DNA of 64,000 nt, from NCBI GenBank assembly GCA_036502405.1, contig DASXYP010000047.1, forward strand, positions 16,074 through 80,073, in the 5' to 3' direction. Of this stretch, positions 56,069-63,858 are shown one piece after another. Origin of the DNA: Chersky-806 sp036502405 (GTDB lineage: Bacteria > Actinomycetota > Acidimicrobiia > IMCC26256 > JAENVU01). Every line of letters begins with the position of its first letter. Position 1 is the stretch's first letter. The position numbers and the translations under genes were made by a program. The notes beneath the pieces are model-generated. The model searched no databases. It worked only from the letters and a program-made list of their open reading frames with translations, and was not told the origin of the DNA.

Positions 56069-56800
56069 GTGCGCGTGCTCCTGGTCTCGGATCTGCACTA
56101 CGTCCTCCCGCAGCTCGACTGGGTCGTGTCCGTCGCGTCCGACTACGACCTCGTCGTCGTCGCCGGCGACCATCTCGACATCAGCTCGCTCGTGGAGCCC
56201 GACGCACAGATCGCGGTCGTGCTCGAATACCTCTCGTTGCTGGCGACGAAGACGACGGTCGTGGCCTGCTCCGGGAACCACGACCTCGACTCCCGCAACG
56301 CGGACGGCGAGCGCAGCGCGACCTGGCTGGAAGACGCGCGTGGTTCGGGTGTCCTCACCGACGGGATGCACCTGGAGACCGACGACCTGATGGTCACCGT
56401 GTGCCCCTGGTGGGACGGGCCCCTCACCCGCGAGGTCGTCGAGGTGCAGCTCGCGGACGCCGCAGGCCGGGTCGGCGACCGCCGGTGGATCTGGGCGCAC
56501 CACGCGCCGCCCGCGGACTCGCCGACCAGCTGGACCGGACGGCGCCACTACGGCGACGAGGAGCTCGTGCGCTGGATCGAGCGCTTCCGCCCCGACCTCG
56601 TGCTGTCCGGCCACGTGCACCCGTCGCCCTTCGTGCCCGCCGGGGCGTGGATCGACCGCATCGGCTCGACGCTCGTGCTCAACCCCGGCCGCCAGCCGGG
56701 ACCCGTCCCGAGCCACATCGAGATCGACACCGGGACGGATCTCGCGCGCTGGATCTCCTACGAGGGCGTCGCCGAGCTCACGCTCGCCGAGGTCTCCTGA
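56069..56800 (+). CDS. Metallophosphoesterase
   Basis: The 243-residue calcineurin-like protein carries the metal motifs LVSDLHY, VVAGDHLD, SGNHDLDS, WAHHAPP and SGHVHPSPF. It has no signal peptide and begins at GTG 56069, eight bases after the adenylating enzyme stop, so the two are probably cotranscribed. Substrate unknown. It is not a close relative of the metallophosphoesterase at 10032, which has an extra N-terminal domain. Confidence 0.86.
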   Translation: MRVLLVSDLHYVLPQLDWVVSVASDYDLVVVAGDHLDISSLVEPDAQIAVVLEYLSLLATKTTVVACSGNHDLDSRNADGERSATWLEDARGSGVLTDGMHLETDDLMVTVCPWWDGPLTREVVEVQLADAAGRVGDRRWIWAHHAPPADSPTSWTGRRHYGDEELVRWIERFRPDLVLSGHVHPSPFVPAGAWIDRIGSTLVLNPGRQPGPVPSHIEIDTGTDLARWISYEGVAELTLAEVS

Positions 56801-56803
56801 GGG

Positions 56804-57289
56804 TCAGTACTCGGGATCGGGATCCCGGTCCGACCCGAGCTGCCGGCGCGGTCCGGGACTCGCGGACAGCGTGGAGAGCACGGTGTCGATCATCCCGAGT
56901 CCACCCTCGTGGCCTGCGTACTGCCGCTTGAGGTCGGCGAGGTAGGTCGTCATCACCTGCAGCCGGCGCGCCAGCATCTGCGCGAGCGCGAGGGGCAGGT
57001 CGGGGCCGCGTTCGAGCATCGCGCCGGCATCGGCGATCACCGCGAGCGTCGACCGCTCGGTGACCACGACGTCCGCGGTCGCGGCCACCCCGAGCAGGAT
57101 CGACATCTCGCCGACGCACGTCCCGGGGTCGGTGACCGTCGCGATCGGCACCCCGCCCTTCTCGACCCGGAGCGCGCCGTCGACCAGGACGAAGAGCGAA
57201 TCGACCACTTCGCCGTCGGTCAGCAGCACCTCGCCCCGTTCGACCGTCCGCCGCGGCGCGCCGTCGGCCAGCGTGAGGAGGTCGACCAC
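56804..57289 (-). CDS. Cyclic-nucleotide-binding domain protein
   Basis: The 161-residue protein is a single cNMP-binding (CAP-like) domain: RTVERGEVLLTDGEVVDSLFVLVDGALRVE, then CVGEMSILLGVAATADVVV with the phosphate-binding GE(M/x)S(I/L)L segment. The usual Arg after it is replaced (ATADVVV), so cyclic-nucleotide affinity is uncertain. A helical extension (about residues 95-130) has no DNA-binding motif. GTG 57289 is the start. It ends three bases from the convergent phosphoesterase stop. Confidence 0.82.
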   Translation of the reverse strand: MVDLLTLADGAPRRTVERGEVLLTDGEVVDSLFVLVDGALRVEKGGVPIATVTDPGTCVGEMSILLGVAATADVVVTERSTLAVIADAGAMLERGPDLPLALAQMLARRLQVMTTYLADLKRQYAGHEGGLGMIDTVLSTLSASPGPRRQLGSDRDPDPEY

Positions 57290-57348
57290 CGGCGCAGTCT
57301 CGCACGGTGCACCCGGATGCCCACGGAGCGGTCAGGTGTCCGACAGGC

Positions 57349-57945
57349 TCAGCGGTCGGTACGGTCGAGCAGCTTGTCGGCGGACACCGGCACCCAGCGC
57401 TCGAGCGCATCGAGCAGCGCGTCGGGGTCCGGCTCGACGATCACCAGCCCGCGATGCGCCGGACGGATGAAGCCCTCGTGCGCTGCGTGCCCGAGCAGCG
57501 CGGCGAGTGCGTCGTAGAAGCCGTCGACGTTGAGCACGCCGCACGCCTTGGTGTGGATGCCGAGCTGCGTCCACGTGACCGCCTCGAAGAACTCGTCCAG
57601 CGTCCCGTAGCCACCCGGCAGCATGACGAACGCGTCGGCCCGTTCGGACATCCTCGCCTTGCGCTCGTGCATCGTCTCGACGACTTGGAGCGAGGTCAGG
57701 CGTTCGTGCGCGACCTCGCGCTCGGCGAGGGTCCGGGTGATGACACCGTGCGCCTCGCCGCCGGCCGCGAGGACCGCGTCCGCAAGCACGCCCATCAGCC
57801 CGACGTGGCCGCCGCCGTAGACGAGCCCGATGCCGCGCGCCACGAGCACCCGACCCAGCGCCGAGGCGGCGTCCGCGAACGCCGGGTCGTCCCCGGTGCT
57901 CGAGCCGCAGTAGACGCAGAGCGTCGACAACCGCGCCGGGACCAC
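57349..57945 (-). CDS. LOG family protein
   Basis: The 198-residue protein has the LOG/YvdD signature: VYCGSSTGDDPAF, LVYGGGHVGLMGVLADA and the phosphoribohydrolase motif PGGYGTLDEFFEA, with the neighbouring Arg in HERKARMSERA. Enzymes of this family hydrolyse nucleoside 5'-monophosphates, some making cytokinin bases. The length and motif fit the TIGR00730 group. It starts three bases after the stop of the SCO1664 gene, so the genes form one unit. Confidence 0.9.
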   Translation of the reverse strand: MVPARLSTLCVYCGSSTGDDPAFADAASALGRVLVARGIGLVYGGGHVGLMGVLADAVLAAGGEAHGVITRTLAEREVAHERLTSLQVVETMHERKARMSERADAFVMLPGGYGTLDEFFEAVTWTQLGIHTKACGVLNVDGFYDALAALLGHAAHEGFIRPAHRGLVIVEPDPDALLDALERWVPVSADKLLDRTDR

Positions 57946-57948
57946 GCG

Positions 57949-58668
57949 CTACACCAGGGGCCAGGGCACGGAGTGGTAGCCCTCGTCCGGCACGGGGTAC
58001 CGGCCCCGGCGCAGGAGGGTGCGCGCCCGGTCGCCGACCGCCGCGACCTCCGACGGGGCGAGGAGCTCGCCGAGCCGGTGGCCGAACGGGCCGTCGAGGT
58101 CCTCGAGGACGCACTCGACGGTCGCGAGGATCGGCGGGGGCACCGGCTCACCGGCGAAGTCCCAGATCACGGTGCGCAGCTTGTCGGCCACGTGGAACGT
58201 GAGGCCGTGGTCGATGCCCCACACGTGCCCGTCGGCCAGCCCGGCCAGGCAGTGGCCACCCTTGCGGTCGGCGTTGTTCGCGAGCACGTCGAACACCGCG
58301 AAGCGCTTGAAGTCGTCGGGGTGCGCCTCGAGCAGCGTGAAGTAGTGCTCCTCGGGGTCGTGGTCCACGAAGCGCTGCACCATGCCGAGCCCGTACGGAC
58401 CGTCGCGCAGCACCGTCTCCGGGACGATCGCCCACCCCAGCGCCTCCGACAGCTCGTAGGCCGCGACCTCGCGCTTGCACAACGACCCCTCGGGGAAGTC
58501 CCACAGCGGTCGCTCGCCCCGCTGGGGCTTGTACACCCCGGGGACCTCGGCGTCGTCGAGCGACGCGTTCACGAGGAACGTCGCGTTCGAGGACCACGCC
58601 ATCCGGCCGAGCAGGTCGAGCTCGCCCTTGCGCAGCGCGTCCGACGCGCGCGCGGGGTCTAGTTCCAC
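57949..58668 (-). CDS. SCO1664 family (PI3K/PI4K-like) protein
   Basis: The 239-residue protein matches the SCO1664 family found beside DUF3090 in actinobacteria. It has SSNATFLVNASLDDAEVPGVYKPQRGE in pieces, FPEGSLCKREVAAYELSEAL, VFDVLANNADRKGGHCL (the D-x2-N-x4 kinase-like metal site) and GHVWGIDHGLTFHV. It looks like a phosphatidylinositol-kinase-fold protein; activity is unproven. GTG at 58668 is used as start. The upstream start at 58719 would place 51 bases inside the DUF3090 gene. The overlap with DUF3090 is ten bases. Confidence 0.86.
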   Translation of the reverse strand: MELDPARASDALRKGELDLLGRMAWSSNATFLVNASLDDAEVPGVYKPQRGERPLWDFPEGSLCKREVAAYELSEALGWAIVPETVLRDGPYGLGMVQRFVDHDPEEHYFTLLEAHPDDFKRFAVFDVLANNADRKGGHCLAGLADGHVWGIDHGLTFHVADKLRTVIWDFAGEPVPPPILATVECVLEDLDGPFGHRLGELLAPSEVAAVGDRARTLLRRGRYPVPDEGYHSVPWPLV

Positions 58669-59198
58669 CGCGGGCAGATGTGACCGGCCGGGTCCATCGG
58701 GAAGTTGCACAGCTGGCACAGCGGCCGCCCGCCCGACACCGCCTCCGCGCCGCGAGCGGCCATCGCCCGCACCTGGGCCCGGGTGGCGAAGATGCGCGCC
58801 ACGTAGCCCTCGTCGTCCAGCGCGGTCTCCTCGGCCGGTTCGTCCTCGTCCTCGTCCTCGGCGCGCTCCCGGAGCTCGAGCAGGACGAGACGGCGGTCGG
58901 GCTCGAACCCGAGCCCGATCATCCGCGCTCGGAACAACGGCACCGCGGGCTCGGTGACCTGCGCCGCGCTCGGGTGCAGCGTCGACGACTCGCCCGGCTC
59001 CTCCGGGTACTCCTCACCGATCCGGTCGAGGAAGGCCACAGCTTCCGCGGCGAGCAGCGCGACCTGCTCCTTCTCGACGACGACCGTGAGCCGAGCGTCG
59101 GCCTTGTCCGCCTGGATGTAGAAGACGCGCTCACCGGGGTCGCCGATCGCGCCGGCGCCGAGGGCGTCCACCGTGTCGAGCTCGATGACGTTGTCCAT
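58659..59198 (-). CDS. DUF3090 family protein
   Basis: The 179-residue product has the family features: GERVFYIQADKADARLTVVVEKEQVALLA, then LFRARMIGLGFEPDRRLVLLELRE and an acidic insert (DEDEDE). At the end lie CQLCNFPMDPAGHICPRWN with the zinc-like Cys-x2-Cys...His-x-Cys motif. It is found in the conserved actinobacterial trio with SCO1664 and the MSMEG_4193-like phosphatase. Function is unknown. The ATG overlaps the stop of the phosphatase by one base. Confidence 0.9.
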   Translation of the reverse strand: MDNVIELDTVDALGAGAIGDPGERVFYIQADKADARLTVVVEKEQVALLAAEAVAFLDRIGEEYPEEPGESSTLHPSAAQVTEPAVPLFRARMIGLGFEPDRRLVLLELRERAEDEDEDEPAEETALDDEGYVARIFATRAQVRAMAARGAEAVSGGRPLCQLCNFPMDPAGHICPRWN

Positions 59199-59884
59199 CA
59201 CGTCGCATCCTCCGCCCGTTGCTTCGCATCGCCGGATCGTCCGTCCGGGTTCGAATCCGTACCCGCTTCGGACGGCTTCGGCACCAGCTCGTCCAGGCTC
59301 CCGGTGTCGTTGCACTTCACGAGCGCCGCGCCGTGCGGACCGAGCTCGAAGACGGTGACCGACGCCGGCGAAACGATCACCCGCTGGAAGAGGTCGAGGT
59401 GCACTCCGGTGAAGTGCGCGATCGCCGCCTTGATCGGATCGGCGTGCGACACGACGACGACGATCTCGCCCGGGTGGTCGGCGACCACCTGCTCGAGTGC
59501 GGTGACCATTCGGCCCTGCATCTCGGAGATCGACTCACCGCCGGGGAAGCGGGCGCGTGAAGGCACCACCTGGACCGTCTTCCACAGGTCGGTCTTCACC
59601 AGGTCGGCGATCTTCCCGCCGGTCCACTCGCCGTAGTCGGCCTCGAGCACGCCGGGGAGCTCGCGTACGACCAGCCCGTGGTGTGCGGCGATGTGCTCGG
59701 CGGTCTGGCGCGTCCGCTCGATCGGGCTCGCGTACACGGCACGGATCGGGAGCACCGCGAGCCGCTCACCGACGTGGCGCGCCTGCTCGACGCCGCGCTC
59801 GGACAGATCGATCCCCGGCGCCCGACCCGAGAGGAGCGGCCCGGTCTGCGCGGTGACCGCGTGGCGCACGAGCACGAGCGTCAT
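59198..59884 (-). CDS. MSMEG_4193-type histidine phosphatase
   Basis: The 228-residue protein is a histidine phosphatase (phosphoglycerate mutase-like) with LVLVRHAVT, containing the nucleophile His, SPIERTRQTAEH and VVVVSHADPIKAAI, containing the second His. PGIDLSERGVEQA is as in MSMEG_4193. The C-terminal 30 residues are Pro/Ser/Asp-rich. Gene order (phosphatase-DUF3090-SCO1664) matches mycobacteria and streptomycetes, where mshC lies nearby; mshC is not seen here. GTG at 59941 is a possible longer start. Confidence 0.86.
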   Translation of the reverse strand: MTLVLVRHAVTAQTGPLLSGRAPGIDLSERGVEQARHVGERLAVLPIRAVYASPIERTRQTAEHIAAHHGLVVRELPGVLEADYGEWTGGKIADLVKTDLWKTVQVVPSRARFPGGESISEMQGRMVTALEQVVADHPGEIVVVVSHADPIKAAIAHFTGVHLDLFQRVIVSPASVTVFELGPHGAALVKCNDTGSLDELVPKPSEAGTDSNPDGRSGDAKQRAEDAT

Positions 59885-60035
59885 CGACCGGGGCGCGGTC
59901 GGCTGTTCGCCGTTGCTCGCGGGAGTGGTGGGGCTGGTCACACCGGCGATGGTACCGGTGCGGCCCGGCGTCCCCACCCGCGACCCTGACGTCCACGTCA
60001 CGGGAGCCACTCCGGACTGCCGATAGATTGCGCGC

Positions 60036-60485
60036 GTGGCCGATCGACCGATAGGCATCCATCGCGGTGGTCCCCCCGAGACCGTGCTGCCCGACCCGCC
60101 GGCCGAGGTGGCGGCGGCACTCGCCGACGCGTGGGCGGAGACGGAACCCGTGCAACGGCGCGAGGCGGTACGCGACATCGCGGCGCGGGCACCGCGCTTC
60201 ATCGACGCCTGGGCCCGCCTCGGTGAGCTCGCGACGGACCCGGTCGATGCGTACGCGTACTTCCGCGTCGGCTACCACCGCGGATTGGACCAGCTGCGCC
60301 AGGCGGGCTGGCGCGGCAGCGGCTATGTGCGGTGGTCGCACGAGACGAACCGCGGCTTCCTTCGTGCCCTCGACGGGCTCCGGCGCAGTGCGGCCGCGAT
60401 CGGCGAGACCGACGAGGAAGCCCGCTGCGCCGAATTTCTGATCCAGCTCGACCCCTCGGAAGATTGGCGGGCAGGGGTAACCTGA
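60036..60485 (+). CDS. DUF3151 family protein
   Basis: The 149-residue protein matches DUF3151: RFIDAWARLGELATDPVDAYAYFRVGYHRGLDQLRQ in parts, then GWRGSGYVRWSHETNRGFLRAL and a closing CAEFLIQLDPSEDW. The repeated helices have a tetratricopeptide-like rhythm. Function is unknown; the family is mostly actinobacterial. A TAGATT box (60024-60029) lies six bases before GTG 60036 with no Shine-Dalgarno sequence, which is a clear leaderless layout. Confidence 0.87.
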   Translation: MADRPIGIHRGGPPETVLPDPPAEVAAALADAWAETEPVQRREAVRDIAARAPRFIDAWARLGELATDPVDAYAYFRVGYHRGLDQLRQAGWRGSGYVRWSHETNRGFLRALDGLRRSAAAIGETDEEARCAEFLIQLDPSEDWRAGVT

Positions 60486-60513
60486 CCCACTCCACACCGT
60501 CGAGAGGGTCGGC

Positions 60514-61509
60514 ATGAAGCGTGCGCTCATCACCGGGATCACGGGCCAGGACGGTCGCTACCTCAGCCAGCTCCTGAGCGAGCAGGGGTACCAGGTCTTC
60601 GGCCTGATCCGGGGCCAGGCGAACCCCAAGGCCCAGCTCGTGCTGGACGAGAACCCCGGCGTCGAGCTCGTCGACGGCGACCTGCGCGACCTCTCGTCGC
60701 TGATCGCGGTGATGGAGCAGGTCCAGCCGGACGAGGTCTACAACCTCGCGGCGATGTCGTTCGTGCAGCTCTCGTTCAAGCAGGCCGAGCTGACGTCGGA
60801 GATCACCGGGCTCGGGGTGCTGCGCATGCTCGAAGCGGTGCGGATCGTCGGCGGGGTCAAGGACAACCCGATCCGCTTCTACCAGGCGTCGAGCTCCGAG
60901 ATGTTCGGCAAGGTGCGCGAGACCCCGCAGAGCGAGAAGACGCCGTTCCACCCTCGCTCGCCGTACGGCGTGGCGAAGGTCTTCGGTCACGACATGACGG
61001 TCAACTACCGCGAGGCGTACGACCTGCATGCCAGCTCGGGCATCCTCTTCAACCACGAGTCCGAGCGGCGGGGCATGGAGTTCGTCACCCGCAAGATCAC
61101 GAACTCGCTCGCCCGCATCAAGCTCGGGCTCCAGGAGCGGATCAGCCTCGGCAACCTGGACTCGGCGCGGGACTGGGGCTTCGCCGGCGATTACGTCAAG
61201 GCGATGTGGATGATGCTCCAGCAGCCCGATCCCGACGACTACGTGATCGCCACGGGTGAGACGCACACCATCCGGGAGTTCCTCGACACCGCGTTCCACA
61301 TCGCCGGCTACGACAGCTGGGAGCCGTTCGTCACGCACGACACCCGCTTCGACCGGCCGGCCGAGGTCGACCTGCTGATGGGCGACGCGACGAAGGCCGA
61401 GGAGAAGCTCGGCTGGACGCCGACGGTCACGTTCGACGAGCTCGTGCGGCGGATGTACCAGTCGGACCTGAAGTCGGAGCAGGCCCAGCTCGAATCGGGC
61501 CGGCGCTGA
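60514..61509 (+). CDS. gmd: GDP-mannose 4,6-dehydratase-like nucleotide-sugar enzyme
   Basis: Removes water from GDP-mannose to give GDP-4-keto-6-deoxymannose. The 331-residue extended SDR has ALITGITGQDGRYLSQLL, YNLAAMSFVQLSFKQ, QASSSEMFGKVRETPQSE (the S-S-E active-site region), SPYGVAKVFGH with the Tyr/Lys pair, and FNHESERRGMEFVTRKIT. These are Gmd-type signatures. The GDP-fucose or GDP-rhamnose synthase that would follow is absent, so the end sugar is unknown. It starts 28 bases after the DUF3151 stop. Confidence 0.9.
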   Translation: MKRALITGITGQDGRYLSQLLSEQGYQVFGLIRGQANPKAQLVLDENPGVELVDGDLRDLSSLIAVMEQVQPDEVYNLAAMSFVQLSFKQAELTSEITGLGVLRMLEAVRIVGGVKDNPIRFYQASSSEMFGKVRETPQSEKTPFHPRSPYGVAKVFGHDMTVNYREAYDLHASSGILFNHESERRGMEFVTRKITNSLARIKLGLQERISLGNLDSARDWGFAGDYVKAMWMMLQQPDPDDYVIATGETHTIREFLDTAFHIAGYDSWEPFVTHDTRFDRPAEVDLLMGDATKAEEKLGWTPTVTFDELVRRMYQSDLKSEQAQLESGRR

Positions 61510-61519
61510 GGAGAGCCGC

Positions 61520-62881
61520 TCAGCTCTCGGTCTCGGCCGCGGCGACGCGGGCTGCGACGAGGACCGGGTCCCACACGGGCGAGAACGGCGGGGCGTAACC
61601 GAGGTCGAGCGAGATGACCTCCTCGGCGGTCATCTCGTTCCAGATGCACGTGGCGAGGACGTCGATGCGCTTGGCCGCGCCCTCCCGCCCGACGATCTGG
61701 GCGCCGAGCACCCGCCCGGTGGCCATCTCGGTGACCAGCTTCACGCGCACGGGAGCGGAGTCCGGGTAGTACCCGGCCCGGCTGGTCGCGTCGATGACGG
61801 TCGGGAAGGCCTTGAACCCCGCGTCGATCGCCTCGCGCTCGGAGAGCCCGGTGCGGGCGACCTCGTACTTGCAGACCTTCGAGACCGCGGTGCCGATCAC
61901 CCCGGGAAAGGTCAGGTCGCCCCCCGTCGCGTTGACCCCGACGACCCGACCCTGCTTGTTCGCGTGCGTCCCGAGCGCGATCGCGACCGGCCGGCCCGAG
62001 ACCCGGTGGTGGGTCTCGATGCAGTCGCCCGCGGCGAAGACGTGCGGGGCCGACGTGCGCTGGTGGTCGTCGGTCGCGATGCCTCCGGTCGGCCCGATCG
62101 TGATGCCCGCCTTCCGGGCGAGTGCGACGTTCGGTCGCGCGCCGATGCCCAAGATCACGAGGTCGGTCGGAAAGGTCCCCCGCCGCGTCTCGACCCCGCG
62201 GACCCGGCCGTCCTCGGTGTCGAAGCCGAGGGCGGGCTCTCCGAGGTGCAGGTCGATGCCCAGGCCCCGCATCGCTTCGGCGATGAGCTCACCCATGTCC
62301 GGGTCGAACGTCGCCATCGGCGTCGCGCCGGCCGCGAGGCACGTCACCGCGATGTCGCGGTGCAGGAGCGCCTCGGCCAGCTCGATGCCGATGTAGCCGG
62401 CGCCCACGACGACCGCCCGCTTCGGATGCTGCGCATCGACCGCGTGGCGCACCGCGATGCCGTCCTCGATGGTCTGCACGCCGTAGACACCTCCGGCGTC
62501 GATGCCCGGGATCGACGGACGTTCGGGCATCGCGCCGGTCGCGACGACAAGCTGGTCGTAGCTCACATCGGTCTCGGTGTCCGCGTCGAGGTCGCGGACG
62601 GTGACAGTGCGGGCGTCGGTGTCGATCGCGACGACCTCGTGGCGCATCCGCACGTCGATCCCCTGCGCGCGGTGCTGCTCCGGCGAGCGCGCGACCAGCG
62701 CATCGACCGACTCGACCTCGCCACCGACGAGGTACGGGATCCCGCAGGCCGAGAACGACGTGTAGCTGCCCCGCTCGAACGCCACGATCTCGAGCTCGTC
62801 CTCGCCGCGCCGGCGGCGCGCGCCGGACGCGGCGCTCATGCCGGCGGCGTCACCCCCGATCACGACGAGCCGCTCGGTCAC
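61520..62881 (-). CDS. CoA-disulfide reductase/NADH oxidase-type flavoprotein
   Basis: The 453-residue protein has the layout of the single-Cys pyridine nucleotide-disulfide reductases. VVIGGDAAGMSAA binds FAD. SYTSFSACGIPYLVGG carries the redox-active Cys46, the CoADR/Nox type. VVVGAGYIGIELAEAL binds NAD(P)H, and PHVFAAGDCIET is the second FAD segment. A dimerisation domain follows. CoA-disulfide reductase, NADH oxidase, persulfide reductase or similar are possible. GTG at 62881 overlaps the stop of the nitronate monooxygenase gene by four bases. Confidence 0.84.
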   Translation of the reverse strand: MTERLVVIGGDAAGMSAASGARRRRGEDELEIVAFERGSYTSFSACGIPYLVGGEVESVDALVARSPEQHRAQGIDVRMRHEVVAIDTDARTVTVRDLDADTETDVSYDQLVVATGAMPERPSIPGIDAGGVYGVQTIEDGIAVRHAVDAQHPKRAVVVGAGYIGIELAEALLHRDIAVTCLAAGATPMATFDPDMGELIAEAMRGLGIDLHLGEPALGFDTEDGRVRGVETRRGTFPTDLVILGIGARPNVALARKAGITIGPTGGIATDDHQRTSAPHVFAAGDCIETHHRVSGRPVAIALGTHANKQGRVVGVNATGGDLTFPGVIGTAVSKVCKYEVARTGLSEREAIDAGFKAFPTVIDATSRAGYYPDSAPVRVKLVTEMATGRVLGAQIVGREGAAKRIDVLATCIWNEMTAEEVISLDLGYAPPFSPVWDPVLVAARVAAAETES

Positions 62882-63849
62882 GAGGCGTGGATGGTGGCGA
62901 GCCGGTCGAGCGCGGCGTCCGCCTCGGCCACGAAGGCGCGCACGATGTCGCCGGCCGGGGTCAGCTCGTGGATCGCACCGACGCCCTGGCCGGACGGGTA
63001 GCACTCACGATCCGGGTCGACGCCGGGGGTGCTCTCGCTGGCACCGAGGTGCATCCATCCACCTTCGATGCCCGCCATGAGCTGGTCCGGGAACTTCTTC
63101 AGCTCCTCGGGGTGCTCCTCGAAGTAGCGGCTGGTCTGGTTCGCGACGACGCGCATCGTCTTGCCGCTGAAGGCCCGGCTGATCACCGTGCCGTCCTCCG
63201 GGGTGCGCAGCAGCGCGTCCTTGTAGCCCGGCGCGGCACGCGCCTCGGGCGTCGCGATGAACCGGGTCCCGACCCACACGCCGTCGGCGCCGAGCGCCAG
63301 GGCCGCGGCGAGCCCCCGCCCGTCGAAGATCCCGCCCGCCGCGACGACGGGCACGCGGTCGCCCACCGCGTCGACGATCTGCGGGACCAGCGGCAACGTC
63401 GCGATCTGGCCGGTGTGGCCGCCGGCCTCGGTGCCCTGCGCGACCACGATGTCGCAGCCGGCCTCGATCGCGTTGATCGCGTGGCGCACCTTCCCGCACA
63501 TCGAGAGCACCAGCACCGAGTGCTCGTGGCACAGCGTGATCACATCACGGGGCACGCCGAGGCCCGCGGCGAAGACCGACGCGCCCTCCTTGATCAGGAG
63601 CTCGACGTCGGTCAACAGCCGGTCCGGCAGCGCGGTGAGCAGGTCGACGCCGAGCGGCTTGTCGGTGAGCGCCTTGGCCGCCCGGATCTCGGCGACCATC
63701 TCGTCGGAGCTCATCGTCGACGCGCCGAAGCAGCCGAAGCCGCCCGCCTCGGACACCGCCGCGACGAGGGGGCTGTACGACACACCTCCCATCCCGGCGA
63801 GCATCACGGGGTGCTCGATGCCGAGCACGTCGGTCAGACGAGTCCTCAT
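62878..63849 (-). CDS. Nitronate monooxygenase-like FMN protein
   Basis: The 323-residue TIM-barrel protein of the NMO/2-nitropropane dioxygenase family has IEHPVMLAGMGGVSYSPLVAAVSEAGGFG in pieces, QGTEAGGHTG with the family Gly-rich turn, PVVAAGGIFDGRGLAAALALGADGVWVGTRF and a C-terminal YPSGQGVGAI. Relatives oxidise nitroalkanes, propionate-3-nitronate or act as enoyl reductases (FabK). Class cannot be decided by eye. ATG at 63849 has TACGCT eight bases upstream. The open frame continues upstream into the 55-bp repeat but homology starts at this ATG. Confidence 0.85.
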   Translation of the reverse strand: MRTRLTDVLGIEHPVMLAGMGGVSYSPLVAAVSEAGGFGCFGASTMSSDEMVAEIRAAKALTDKPLGVDLLTALPDRLLTDVELLIKEGASVFAAGLGVPRDVITLCHEHSVLVLSMCGKVRHAINAIEAGCDIVVAQGTEAGGHTGQIATLPLVPQIVDAVGDRVPVVAAGGIFDGRGLAAALALGADGVWVGTRFIATPEARAAPGYKDALLRTPEDGTVISRAFSGKTMRVVANQTSRYFEEHPEELKKFPDQLMAGIEGGWMHLGASESTPGVDPDRECYPSGQGVGAIHELTPAGDIVRAFVAEADAALDRLATIHAS

Positions 63850-63858
63850 GTTGGCGGA

